A DNA stretch of 32,148 nucleotides from an uncultured Clostridia bacterium (GCA_946413245.1 CAMKJS010000036.1:1-32148), one strand, 5' to 3'; shown: positions 24,198-32,066, counted from the stretch's first letter. Made by a program: numbers and translations. Notes: a model not told the origin generated them from the sequence alone.

Positions 24198-25775
24198 CTA
24201 TTTCCGGAAGCTCTCGATGCCACGGAGAAGCTCATACTCCCGTACGTCGCGGCAGGCGGTATACATATAGCGCGTGATGACGTTGCCCATGCGGTAATAC
24301 AGGCAGACGAAGGGACAATCCTCCGTGAACCTGTCCTGAATCTCCATCAGCTTTCTCCGGTATCCCTCCTGGGTAACCTCTTCCCGCAGAGCGTTGCAGA
24401 GATCCGTCATTTTGTCGTTCTTATACCGGTTGTAGTTGCCGGTATTGCCGCGCATCAGCATGAATCCAGGATCCGGGCATACGTCCATGGCAAAGGAAAC
24501 AAGCGCGAGATCGAAGGAACCGGCTGAAAGCTTCTCCTGGAGATTCTCCATGGACATCGGCTCCACTGTGGTGCTGATTCCGATTTCCGCCAGGGAATCC
24601 GCGATCATGCTGGCCGCCTCGGCCCGGACGTCGTTATCCGGCTCTTCGTAGTAATAGAACCGAAGATGCAGATTGGTACGGCCCTTATCCGTCATCCGGT
24701 CCAGAATTCCGTTTTCGTTGGCGTCCTCCCAGCCTGCTTCCTGCAGGAGCCGGCGGGCGGCGTCCAGATCCCTGGTATAGACTGAATCCAGGCTTTCGTT
24801 GTACATCCAGGTTCCGGGATAGAAGGGGAAGTTGGTGGCGGTCGCCAGCCCCATATAGGCTGTCGAGATGATCTTCTTTTTATCAATCGCGTAGCGGATG
24901 GCTTTCCGGACCTCCTCCGTCAGCTCCGAGGAGGCGTTGTTCATATACAGGCATTCCAGCTGATTTGTCCGGTAGGACATGGAAAGGGAGGAAGTGCCGG
25001 ATTTGTACTGCGCGCCGGCGATGGAGCGGGTAAAAATCGCGTCCACCCGTGCAAATTCGTAGCTGTCCGTCACTTCTTTCGCCGTATTGTGGATCGCGAC
25101 CATAATCTCGCGAACCTGGGGCTGCGTTTTCCACCAGTTGGTATTGGCCTGGAGCCAGATGAAGTCGCCGGCGGAAAACTCCCGGATCACGTAGGGACCG
25201 CTGCCCAGAGGCAGATCGGCGCTGACCTGGGAGGCCGGAACCACCGGAAACGTCAGTTCATACAGCAGTCCGAAATATTTCCTTTTGGCCCGGATCACAA
25301 CCGTGTGTTCATCCGTGGAAGAAATGGAGTTCACGAAATACTTCAGATTTCCGTAAAAGCCGTGATCCGAAACAGAATCGTCGTTGGCCCTGTCCAGAAT
25401 ATGCTGGGCGGAAGCCACCACATCCTGCGCGGTCAGGGGCGTTCCGTCCGAAAACGTGACATCCTGCCGAAGATGGAACGTCCATACTTTTCCGCCGGAA
25501 GAAATCTCCCAGCTTTCCGCGAGGCAGCCCTGGGGCAGATAATCATCGTCGATGGAAATCAGGCTTTCGTAGACGACGCCGTATACGGAAAGCATATCCC
25601 TTTCAAGCGGCTCAAAGGGCCGGACCGTCAGCGTTTTCGAGCTCTGGATTCCGACCACCAGGCTGTCTTCCACGCTGGTAGCCGAAGCGGTGTTACAGGC
25701 TGTCCAAAGCAGCGGAATCGTCAGGATCAGCGACAGAAGACGAAAAATACTTTTCCTGATAGATACCATAATCAT
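24198..25775 (-). CDS. Extracellular solute-binding protein, family 5 (peptide/nickel type)
   Basis: This 525-residue protein binds its ligand outside the membrane. It starts with a basic, hydrophobic signal segment (residues about 6-26) ending WTAC; this is a weak lipobox (Trp at -3), so lipid anchoring is uncertain. The family pattern is clear: the LVVGIQSSKTLTVRPFEPL opening, the YESLISIDDDYLPQGCLAESW block, and WTFHLRQDVTFSDGTPLTAQDV (about 110-131), then a long C-terminal lobe. No permease or ATPase genes lie beside it, so it is an orphan. It overlaps the upstream coaE-fusion gene by 83 bases in another frame. Ligands could be peptides, murein peptides or others; proximity to a lytic transglycosylase makes muropeptide uptake a thought, not a result. 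Confidence 0.85.
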   Translation of the reverse strand: MIMVSIRKSIFRLLSLILTIPLLWTACNTASATSVEDSLVVGIQSSKTLTVRPFEPLERDMLSVYGVVYESLISIDDDYLPQGCLAESWEISSGGKVWTFHLRQDVTFSDGTPLTAQDVVASAQHILDRANDDSVSDHGFYGNLKYFVNSISSTDEHTVVIRAKRKYFGLLYELTFPVVPASQVSADLPLGSGPYVIREFSAGDFIWLQANTNWWKTQPQVREIMVAIHNTAKEVTDSYEFARVDAIFTRSIAGAQYKSGTSSLSMSYRTNQLECLYMNNASSELTEEVRKAIRYAIDKKKIISTAYMGLATATNFPFYPGTWMYNESLDSVYTRDLDAARRLLQEAGWEDANENGILDRMTDKGRTNLHLRFYYYEEPDNDVRAEAASMIADSLAEIGISTTVEPMSMENLQEKLSAGSFDLALVSFAMDVCPDPGFMLMRGNTGNYNRYKNDKMTDLCNALREEVTQEGYRRKLMEIQDRFTEDCPFVCLYYRMGNVITRYMYTACRDVREYELLRGIESFRK

Positions 25776-27135
25776 GTGTCACCCTTTCCGCGTATTGTCT
25801 GGTCGGGCCCTGGGGAAGCCGGTCGAGCTGAAGCGTTTTTCCGTCTTCCGAAATAGCCGGATCGGAAAGCCACGAGGTGATCTCTCCCTGGCCGGCGTGG
25901 TACGCGCAGGCCACGCATATCGGGTCCCCCCGAAACAGCTTGCTCAGATAATTCAGGTACCAGCAGCCGAACTGGATGTTTGAGCCCGGATCGAGCATGC
26001 GCTCGAAGGAATATTGCTCCGTCTTCAGCTTATGGGCAATCCATTCCGCCGTATCCGGCATCAGCTGCATGAGGCCGCGGGCTCCGGCGTCGGACTCGAC
26101 TTCGGGACGGAACGAACTCTCGTTGAAGATGATCGCCGCGACAAAGGCCGGCTGAAGATTATAGGTATCCGCGTGTTTCGCGATCAGATCCTCATACAGG
26201 AGGGGATAGGCAGCGTCCACGGCGCGCCGTTCCGCTTCGTGCTCTTCCGCGCGTCTCACCAGATAAGCGCCCATCAGACACTGCGCCGTGAAGGAAACCA
26301 GCAGAAGGGAGGATACGGAAATCAGCGTGATCAGGAGCCAGGCCGGAAGCATCCAGGATACCTTCCGGGAGGACCGCTTTTTCCGGGCGGCGTCAGGCCG
26401 CTCCAGGGAGACGGGGCCTTCCGGCAGCAGGGAAGCATTTCCCCTGTCCGGATGTTCGGAAACCGGACCCGGATCCGGCTGCGGCTGATTGGACGGGACG
26501 GCGGAAAGGTATCGGTCGCTTCTGCGACGCTGGGGAGAAGTCTTTGATTTTTCCGCATCCAGCAGGCCGGGAAGCGCGGCGAGGGTCTCCGCGAGGGGAG
26601 CTGAATTGTCAATCACGACATCCGACAGGGCCGCCTTTTCATCCGAAGACATCACGGAACGGATCCGGCTCAGCGCTTCCTCTTCCGAGTAGCCGTCCCG
26701 CCGCATCAGGCGGGAAAGCTGATCCTCCGGGGAAAGCCAGACGCACCAGACTGTATCGCAGTATTTCTGATATCCCTTTTCAAACAAAAGCGGCATTTCC
26801 AGAAAGCAGAGGACCGCGTTCCGCGACCGTACCTCCGAAAGGCGCTGATTCACAAGCTCCTCCAGCGGCGCGGCCATCAGATCGTCCAGCTTTTTTCTGG
26901 CTTCGGCATCCCGGAAGATCAGGGCGCCCAGGGCGGAGCGGTTCAGGGAGCCGTCCTCCCGCAGATACTCCTGACCGAAAACAGAAGCGATCTGAGAAAG
27001 GACCGGCGAACCCGGAACGGTCAGCTCCCGGGAAAGCTGATCCCCGTCGATCACGGGATATCCAAGGGCTTTCAGTTCCCGGCTGACCGAGGATTTTCCG
27101 CAGGCGATACTGCCTGTGAGACCGATTACACGCAT
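25693..27135 (-). CDS. coaE: Fused dephospho-CoA kinase and membrane lytic transglycosylase
   Basis: One frame of 480 residues joins two enzymes. Residues 1-195 are dephospho-CoA kinase, the last step of coenzyme A synthesis: P-loop GSIACGKSS (8-16), DGD (30-32), LEMPLLFEKG (112-121), the lid RLMRRDGYSEEEALSRI and VIDNSAPL. Residues about 196-262 are a Pro/Ser/Arg-rich linker ending in a basic cluster. A single membrane segment spans about 263-288. Residues about 313-465 are a soluble-lytic-transglycosylase (SLT) domain with catalytic Glu339 in NESSF, GARGLMQLMP (351-360) and AYHAGQG (411-417). The kinase would stay in the cytoplasm and the SLT domain outside. No internal start with a ribosome-binding site was seen. 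The last 83 bases overlap the next gene. Confidence 0.85.
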   Translation of the reverse strand: MRVIGLTGSIACGKSSVSRELKALGYPVIDGDQLSRELTVPGSPVLSQIASVFGQEYLREDGSLNRSALGALIFRDAEARKKLDDLMAAPLEELVNQRLSEVRSRNAVLCFLEMPLLFEKGYQKYCDTVWCVWLSPEDQLSRLMRRDGYSEEEALSRIRSVMSSDEKAALSDVVIDNSAPLAETLAALPGLLDAEKSKTSPQRRRSDRYLSAVPSNQPQPDPGPVSEHPDRGNASLLPEGPVSLERPDAARKKRSSRKVSWMLPAWLLITLISVSSLLLVSFTAQCLMGAYLVRRAEEHEAERRAVDAAYPLLYEDLIAKHADTYNLQPAFVAAIIFNESSFRPEVESDAGARGLMQLMPDTAEWIAHKLKTEQYSFERMLDPGSNIQFGCWYLNYLSKLFRGDPICVACAYHAGQGEITSWLSDPAISEDGKTLQLDRLPQGPTRQYAERVTHDYGIYQEKYFSSSVADPDDSAALDSL

Positions 27136-27177
27136 TCGGGTACCGCCTTTCCCCTGAGACTGTTATACTCATTATCA

Positions 27178-27264
27178 CATTGATTTGCCGCAGGCAAATC
27201 AATTCCCTTCTATACCGTTTGGACGATCAGCGAATCCGGAAACCGAATTCGTTATGCAGTATAA
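27178..27264 (+). repeat. Dispersed two-hairpin intergenic repeat, copy 2
   Basis: A perfect 11-bp palindrome (27179-27189 with 27193-27203, loop GCA), a second hairpin (27232-27238 with 27244-27250, one mismatch) and GTTATGCAG (27251-27259) repeat the layout of 781-874. It lies in the gap between telA and coaE. The second hairpin is more GC-rich here than in copy 1 but keeps its GAAA-containing loop. Confidence 0.75.
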
Positions 27265-27280
27265 AACGGACAGAAGCAAG

Positions 27281-27310
27281 CGGCCCGACAGCATGTATTC
27301 TGCCGGGCCG
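27281..27310 (-). terminator. Hairpin after telA, probable terminator
   Basis: An 11-bp stem with one wobble (27310-27300 with 27291-27281) encloses an 8-base loop, 7 bases after the telA stop. The T-run is poor (CTTGCTTCTG), so termination may be weak or the hairpin may stabilise the 3' end. Confidence 0.6.
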
Positions 27311-27317
27311 GGAAGCG

Positions 27318-28478
27318 TTACATATTCATGGAAAGCAGCTTCTTTTTCAGCTCAGCCTCCATCGAGTACAGCGTCTTTTCAGCTTCGATGCGCTTTGCAT
27401 GACCCTGAGACTGGATCTCCATGACTTCGTTGATGGTGTCGATCAGATCCTGATTGGTCTGGACCAGGGTTTCAATATCGATAATGCCGCGCTCAGCTTC
27501 CTTCGCCGTCTGAATGGTGCCGATCTTCAGGGTTTCAGCGTTCTTGCGAAGCAGCTCGTTGGTCATATCGGTGACGGCGGTCTGGGCCTTCAGGGCCTCC
27601 TGGGAATGATGCAGCCCCAGGGCGAGAACCATCTGGCTCTTCCAGAGGGGAAGCGTGTTGGACAGGGTGGACTGAATCCGTTCCACCAGCAGCGTGTCGT
27701 TATTCTGCAGCAGCCTGATCTGGGGGGCCATCTGGATGCATACCTGCCTCGTCAGTTTCAGATCGTACAGCTTCTTCTCAAAGCGGTCGCACTGCGCGGC
27801 CAGATCGTTGGCCTTCTGCGCGTCCATCGCGTCTCCGCTCAATTCGGCCTTTTTGCGCAGTTCCACCAGCTCCGTCTCACGAACCTGCTTCAGCTTCTTG
27901 TCCCCGGCGATAATATACAGGGTCAGCTGATGGAAATAGTCGTTGTTCTGATCGTACAGCCGGTCAAACATGGCGACGTCCTTCAGCAGCTGGGTCTGAT
28001 AGCCCTCCAGGGAAGAGGCGATATTGTCCACGTTCACGGAGACCTTGTTGTATCTGGCCTTCATGCGCTCCACTTTGTCCTCGGCCTTGGCAAAGAGCTT
28101 GGCCAGGCCTTTGGGCTCGTCCGTGTCATGCTGGAAGCCCTTGAGCTCGGAAACCAGGTTCACCAGCATCTGACCGACCTGCCCGGTTTCTTGGGTTTTT
28201 ACCGCATCCAGCGCGGTCTGGGAAAAATCGGAAATCTTCTTCTGGGCGTCCGCGCCGAAAAGAAGAACGTGATCCGGATTCGTGATATCGACCTTGGCGA
28301 TAAAATCGTCGATCGCCTTGCGCTCGGCATCGGTCAGCTGGCTGTCATCCAAAGCAGGAGCCGATTCAGGCGCCTGGGAGGGCGCCTGCTGAATGCTTTC
28401 AGCGGGAGCGCCGGAAGGGGAGACTTCCGGGGCAGAGGGCGCCATGGAGAGCTGCGGCATGGGATTCAATTCGGACAT
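27318..28478 (-). CDS. Toxic anion resistance protein (TelA family)
   Basis: This 386-residue cytoplasmic protein belongs to the TelA/YceH/YaaN family. A Pro/Ala/Ser-rich N-terminal stretch (about residues 1-45) precedes a long alpha-helical body: IDDFIAKVDITNPDHVLLFG (about 58-77), repeated heptad-like helices, QNNDTLLVERIQSTLSNTLPLWKSQMVLALGL, and a C-terminal coiled helix. Family members are linked to tellurite and other stresses, but the molecular role is not established. The start at 28478 has AAGGAGG about 9 bases upstream; an upstream extension of 52 residues is highly basic and rejected. It forms an operon with the preceding xpaC-like gene, the usual pair in Firmicutes. Confidence 0.92.
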   Translation of the reverse strand: MSELNPMPQLSMAPSAPEVSPSGAPAESIQQAPSQAPESAPALDDSQLTDAERKAIDDFIAKVDITNPDHVLLFGADAQKKISDFSQTALDAVKTQETGQVGQMLVNLVSELKGFQHDTDEPKGLAKLFAKAEDKVERMKARYNKVSVNVDNIASSLEGYQTQLLKDVAMFDRLYDQNNDYFHQLTLYIIAGDKKLKQVRETELVELRKKAELSGDAMDAQKANDLAAQCDRFEKKLYDLKLTRQVCIQMAPQIRLLQNNDTLLVERIQSTLSNTLPLWKSQMVLALGLHHSQEALKAQTAVTDMTNELLRKNAETLKIGTIQTAKEAERGIIDIETLVQTNQDLIDTINEVMEIQSQGHAKRIEAEKTLYSMEAELKKKLLSMNM

Positions 28479-28512
28479 TGTTCGGTTCCTCCTTCTATAT
28501 TCTGTAAATGGT

Positions 28513-29400
28513 TTACCAGTCTGAAATCGAAGACGATTTCTGCGCCGGCGCTTCCGTCGACTCTGTTTCCACCGGGAATTCCATGACCGGGGCGGAAGAA
28601 GAACGCATCTGCGCTTCCGCGGCTGTACGGGCATCCACGGTAAGCCCCTTGTTTCCGGTGATTTCGTTCTCCGTATACCCGTCCCGCTTCAGCATCTGCT
28701 CCAGCACGTCGATATCCGTGGATATATCCAGCATGTTTTCCCGGTGCAGGTTGTCGATCTGCTTCTGGCACGCGGTCAGGATCATGTTCATTCCGCGGAT
28801 CGTGGTTTCCCGGGCCTGGGAGAGCTCCTGATACGATACGCCGCGCTGCTGCATCGTGCGGTAGTTCGCGAGCATCTTCAGCGTGGTGGGAAGATAGTAA
28901 TTCATGAATTTCCGCACCTGCGGAGCCTTCCCGGGCGCTTCGGAAACCGTACGGAAAATCTGCTCGCATTTTTCGGACAGGGTATTCATCTGATTCGACA
29001 GCGTCTCATCCGGAATGGCGGCGTTCTCCTGGCGGATCGTGTTCAGCATCTCCATGCCCTTGGTGATGACGGCGTCCGCCGCCTCGTTCCCGGTCAGCGG
29101 GATCCGGGAGGCTTCCTCCTGCTTTTTCCGTTCCTCTTCCTGACGCTTCCTTTCAGCCTCCTGCGCGGCGCGGACCGCTTCCTCCTGCCGCGCCCTCTCG
29201 ACGTCCTGCTTATTGTGCGTCGTGGTATCCAGGCCGCTCCCCATAATGCTCGTGATCTTTCCGATGCCGAGGCCGATCACCACGCCGGCGATGATCCCGA
29301 AGGGAGAAAAGCCAAAGATGGATGAGAGCGCAAGCACTGTCACAGCAAAGCCTATTCCGCCCGTCTTATGATTGCTGTTCGGATTCTTTTTCTTTGCCAT
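28513..29400 (-). CDS. XpaC-like (5-bromo-4-chloroindolyl phosphate hydrolysis family) membrane protein
   Basis: This 295-residue protein starts with a basic stretch, two closely spaced hydrophobic segments (about residues 17-50), a charged coiled coil rich in RQEEE (about 65-100), and a helical domain (about 105-250) with MNTLSEKCEQIF and KFMNYYLPTTLKMLANY, the mark of the XpaC family. The tail is Ser/Glu-rich. Despite the family name no hydrolase motif is evident. It is encoded just before telA, 34 bases apart, and the two products likely work together at the membrane. ATG at 29400 follows AAGGAT; an in-frame ATG 27 bases earlier is less well placed. Confidence 0.88.
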   Translation of the reverse strand: MAKKKNPNSNHKTGGIGFAVTVLALSSIFGFSPFGIIAGVVIGLGIGKITSIMGSGLDTTTHNKQDVERARQEEAVRAAQEAERKRQEEERKKQEEASRIPLTGNEAADAVITKGMEMLNTIRQENAAIPDETLSNQMNTLSEKCEQIFRTVSEAPGKAPQVRKFMNYYLPTTLKMLANYRTMQQRGVSYQELSQARETTIRGMNMILTACQKQIDNLHRENMLDISTDIDVLEQMLKRDGYTENEITGNKGLTVDARTAAEAQMRSSSAPVMEFPVETESTEAPAQKSSSISDW

Positions 29401-29436
29401 GATCCTTCGCCCCTCGCATTCCTTCAAAATCGGTTT

Positions 29437-29465
29437 ATTATATCACAGAAGCAACCGGTTGAAAA
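29437..29465 (-). promoter_or_regulatory. Promoter of xpaC-telA with palindromic operator-like site
   Basis: On the minus strand TGATATAAT gives an extended -10 (TATAAT at 29442-29437), with TTTTCA as a weak -35 at 17 bases. A perfect 10-bp palindrome, CAACCGGTTG (29452-29461), lies between the two boxes and could bind a repressor. Confidence 0.65.
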
Positions 29466-29534
29466 TATGTAAATACAACTGATAATCCATTCCCTTGGAA
29501 GAATAAGCTCCTTTATTGCGGTACGAAAGGAAAA

Positions 29535-30251
29535 TTACGGTTCTTCCTGCTGCCACAGATCCGCCGGATTCTGCAGCGCGTGGAGAAAGCGCTCCGGCGC
29601 GTCCGGGAAACGGAGCTTCAGCTGCTTCATCAGCTGCTTCATCTCCTCCCTGGCGGTGTTGCCGTCCGCCGGGCAGGGAGAAGGCACCACCGGCAGATCC
29701 AGCACCTTTTTCATGTGCAGCACATGCTTCTCCGGCAGATAGATCAGCGGGCGGATTACGGTAATCCCTGTTTTGGTCATATAGCTTTTCGGCTGAAAGG
29801 TGTGGAACCTGCCTTCATAAAAGAGGCTCATCAGCAGCGTCTCGATCGCGTCCTCCCGGTGATGCCCGAGGGCCAGCTTGTTCAGCCCGTTTTCCCGGCA
29901 CAGGTTCAGCAGAGCCGCCCTGCGCATTTTGGAGCAGAGGGAACAGGGATTCTTTTCCTTCCGAAGGTCGAAGATGATCTGCCCGATCTGCGTCGGCTGC
30001 ACGAGATAGGGAACCTCCAGCGAAGCACAGAGCTTTTCAATGCCTGACAGGTCAAATGGCTCCAGGCCCAGCGTGACGGTGACAGCCGTCAGCGAGAAAT
30101 TCTTATGCGTAAACTGCCTGTACAGCGAGAGCGCGTGCAGAAGCAGCAGGGAATCCTTGCCGCCCGAAATCCCGACAGCGATCCTGTCGCCGTCTTCAAT
30201 CATCGCGAAATCCGTATCCGCCTTCCGGATACATCCAAGGGTTTTTTTCAT
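29535..30251 (-). CDS. TtcA-like tRNA thiolation ATPase
   Basis: This 238-residue enzyme belongs to the PP-loop ATP pyrophosphatases of the TtcA/TtuA group, which activate a tRNA base with ATP and insert sulfur. The PP-loop SGGKDS is at residues 29-34. CSLC (Cys103, Cys106) and Cys193 in PSPCPADG are the three cysteines that hold the 4Fe-4S cluster. ALGHHREDAIETLLMSLFYEG is the family core. TtcA makes 2-thiocytidine at position 32; closely related proteins can have other targets, so the exact base is not certain. GGAGG lies 6 bases before the ATG. It is 72 bases downstream of ispE on the same strand. Confidence 0.9.
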   Translation of the reverse strand: MKKTLGCIRKADTDFAMIEDGDRIAVGISGGKDSLLLLHALSLYRQFTHKNFSLTAVTVTLGLEPFDLSGIEKLCASLEVPYLVQPTQIGQIIFDLRKEKNPCSLCSKMRRAALLNLCRENGLNKLALGHHREDAIETLLMSLFYEGRFHTFQPKSYMTKTGITVIRPLIYLPEKHVLHMKKVLDLPVVPSPCPADGNTAREEMKQLMKQLKLRFPDAPERFLHALQNPADLWQQEEP

Positions 30252-30323
30252 GCCCGGCCTCCGTCGTTCCGCTCCGGGAATCCATTGCGGAACAAATTCA
30301 TTCCTTCCACATGTCAGCGGCGA

Positions 30324-31193
30324 TTATTCGTCGGATACGCGCAGACTGTCGTGCTGGGTGTGGCACAGAAACGCATTGCGCCATCTGGTTCTGACCGTGT
30401 CCGCGGCGGATCGGGCGTCCTTCCCGGTCCGGAAAACCCCGAAGACCGCGCTTCCGCTGCCGGTCATCAGGGCCGTACAGGCGCCGAGCTGCTTCAGGGA
30501 CTGGATCGCCTCGCCGATTTCAGGCTGCAGTTCGACGGAAACAGACTGAAGTATGTTTGAGATACTGCCGCAGAGCAGCGCGAGATCCCCGGTTTCCAGG
30601 GCTGTCAGCGCCGCGTCGGTATCAGGATGGACAAGGGTTTCCGAAGCATGCCATTTCTGAAAAACTTCCTTCGTGCTGAGCCCGCGGCAGGGCTGCACGA
30701 TCACGAGCCAGTAGCTGCTTTTGCATTCGTGATCTTCCAGCTTTTCCCCGATCCCGCCCGTACGGGTCAGGCCGCCCCGAAGGCAGAACGGCACATCCGC
30801 GCCGACGGAGAGGCCGACGGTTTCCAGCTCCGAGGAGGACAAGCCAAGGCTCCACAGCCGGTTCAGCCCCATGAGAACAGCGGCGGCGTCCGCGCTTCCT
30901 CCGCCAAGACCGGCCCCGACGGGAATCCGTTTGTGCAGATGAACGGAAGCCCCCTCCGTACAGCCGGACGCGGACTGCAGCGCAAGGGCCGCCTTCATCA
31001 CAAGGTTGTTCTGATCCGGCCGGATCCGGGGATAGCCGGATGTGGAAAGCCGCAGATCCCGGGCCGGAAGGAGCGTGATTTCGTCAGCCAGAGAGACGGG
31101 CTGCATCAGCATGTCCATCAGATGATACCCGTCCTCCCGGACACCGGTGATATCCAGGGACCAGTTGATTTTGGCAAAGGCTTCGATCTGCAT
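30324..31193 (-). CDS. ispE: 4-diphosphocytidyl-2-C-methyl-D-erythritol kinase
   Basis: This 289-residue GHMP kinase phosphorylates CDP-methylerythritol in the MEP pathway to isoprenoid precursors. Key features are AKINWSLDI with catalytic Lys8, the GHMP loop PVGAGLGGGSADAAAVL (about residues 91-107), GADVPFCL with catalytic Asp133, and the C-terminal MTGSGSAVFG (about 248-257). The start at 31193 has GGAGGAG just upstream; the ATG at 31238 has no ribosome-binding site and almost touches the promoter. It signals that this organism uses the MEP route. Confidence 0.95.
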   Translation of the reverse strand: MQIEAFAKINWSLDITGVREDGYHLMDMLMQPVSLADEITLLPARDLRLSTSGYPRIRPDQNNLVMKAALALQSASGCTEGASVHLHKRIPVGAGLGGGSADAAAVLMGLNRLWSLGLSSSELETVGLSVGADVPFCLRGGLTRTGGIGEKLEDHECKSSYWLVIVQPCRGLSTKEVFQKWHASETLVHPDTDAALTALETGDLALLCGSISNILQSVSVELQPEIGEAIQSLKQLGACTALMTGSGSAVFGVFRTGKDARSAADTVRTRWRNAFLCHTQHDSLRVSDE

Positions 31194-31241
31194 AAGCTCC
31201 TCCGATCTGTTTTCCGACGGATAAAACTCTCCGGACATGAT

Positions 31242-31250
31242 ATTATATCA
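31242..31250 (-). promoter_or_regulatory. Extended -10 promoter of ispE
   Basis: On the minus strand TGATATAAT (31250-31242) is an extended -10; TTGAAC lies 15 bases upstream as a poorly spaced -35. The leader to the start codon at 31193 is about 40 bases. Confidence 0.65.
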
Positions 31251-31310
31251 ATCCCCATGAAAGTTCAAGGCAATTAAGTATATCACTACCTGCCCGACCG
31301 GGAATTCCCC

Positions 31311-31432
31311 TTCGGACACGTTCTCACTCTATCATTTTGAGCAGCGGTTCTAAACTCTGTCTTCGGCATTCGCCTCGCCAATCGTTAAGAACCGGCTAAA
31401 TGATAAGGTCCTCAGTGGAACACCCGGCCGAG
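31311..31432 (+). ncRNA. Candidate rod-like structured RNA or leader (unrecognised)
   Basis: The 330-base gap between ispE and the DUF1934 gene contains nested complementary segments: TTCGG/CCGAG (31311-31315, 31428-31432), GTTC and CACT with AGTG and GAAC (31320-31328, 31414-31421), TATCATTT/AAATGATA (31330-31337, 31398-31405), CGGTTCT then AAC with GTT and AGAACCG (31345-31355, 31384-31394), and an apical GGC-ATTC-GCC. This makes one long irregular hairpin. Strand is uncertain; plus is listed because one pair is G-U only in that sense and because it could be the DUF1934 leader. No strong plus-strand promoter was seen. I do not recognise a known RNA class. Confidence 0.45.
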
Positions 31433-31525
31433 CTGTGCATACTTTCGGAGATATTCCGCTTGCATTTTCGGCGAATCGAAGATACACTGAAAGAGGAAAA
31501 GGAAGCGGAAGGAGGGGATGCGGCC

Positions 31526-32008
31526 GTGTCGGAAGAAAAAGGGATCCCGGTTCTGATCAATCTGCTGGCAATTGCCCGATATGAGCATATGCCGGACTAT
31601 CCCATCCAGATGATGGTGAAGGGAACCGTTTTTCCTGCCGCCGAGGGGAAAGCGGTTCTGAAATACACAGAATCCCAGGCTGACGAAGCCACCGGCGAGG
31701 TGGAGACTTCGGATATTACCCTGATGCTTGAGTCGGACCACGTGACCATGGTGCGCACGGGAGATTATTCCAACACGATGTCCTTCTCCCGGGGAAAGCG
31801 GCATGAAGGGGTTTACGTGACTCCCTACGGCGAAATGAACATGGGCGTGCTGACCCGGGAGCTGAAGACGAAGGCGGAACCGCACCGGGGGTTCGTTCAT
31901 CTGAAGTATCAGCTTGACATGGAGGGCAGCAGCGTATCCGTGAACGAGCTGCACCTGGAATACTTTTCCGACGAAACCGTGCGGAAAAGCGCCGGGCAGC
32001 AGTCCTGA
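31526..32008 (+). CDS. DUF1934 (YwiB-like) calycin-fold protein
   Basis: This 160-residue protein of unknown function matches the YwiB/DUF1934 pattern of beta strands: PVLINLLAIARYEH, the KYTESQADEATGEVETSDITLML segment, DHVTMVRTGDYSNTMSFSRGKRHEGVYVTPYGEMNMGVLTREL, and FVHLKYQLDMEGSSVSVNELHLEY. It is probably a small cytoplasmic barrel protein. GTG at 31526 is chosen because GGAGG lies about 10 bases upstream and the homology begins soon after; the frame stays open back to 31400 but that part does not resemble the family. In other Firmicutes this gene precedes argS; here a tRNA gene follows instead. Confidence 0.85.
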   Translation: MSEEKGIPVLINLLAIARYEHMPDYPIQMMVKGTVFPAAEGKAVLKYTESQADEATGEVETSDITLMLESDHVTMVRTGDYSNTMSFSRGKRHEGVYVTPYGEMNMGVLTRELKTKAEPHRGFVHLKYQLDMEGSSVSVNELHLEYFSDETVRKSAGQQS

Positions 32009-32037
32009 ACGCCGGAGCCTGGCCCTGAAAAAAGGTA

Positions 32038-32066
32038 TTGACAGAAGCATTTCGAAACTGTATAAT
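32038..32066 (+). promoter_or_regulatory. Consensus promoter of tRNA-Pro
   Basis: TTGACA (32038-32043) and TATAAT (32061-32066) are both perfect consensus boxes with 17-base spacing. A small hairpin (GCTGAT/ATCAGC, 32074-32090) lies in the short 5' leader. Confidence 0.95.

Noticed and set aside
24198..25775. Confident lipoprotein call for the family-5 binding protein
   Set aside because: The candidate lipobox LLWTAC has Trp where Leu is expected at -3; ordinary signal peptidase cleavage is equally possible.
28479..28634. 52-residue upstream extension of TelA
   Set aside because: It is an arginine-rich translation of the intergenic and xpaC end; the good ribosome-binding site precedes 28478.
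31400..31525. N-terminal extension of the DUF1934 protein
   Set aside because: The stretch does not resemble the family; a ribosome-binding site precedes the GTG at 31526.
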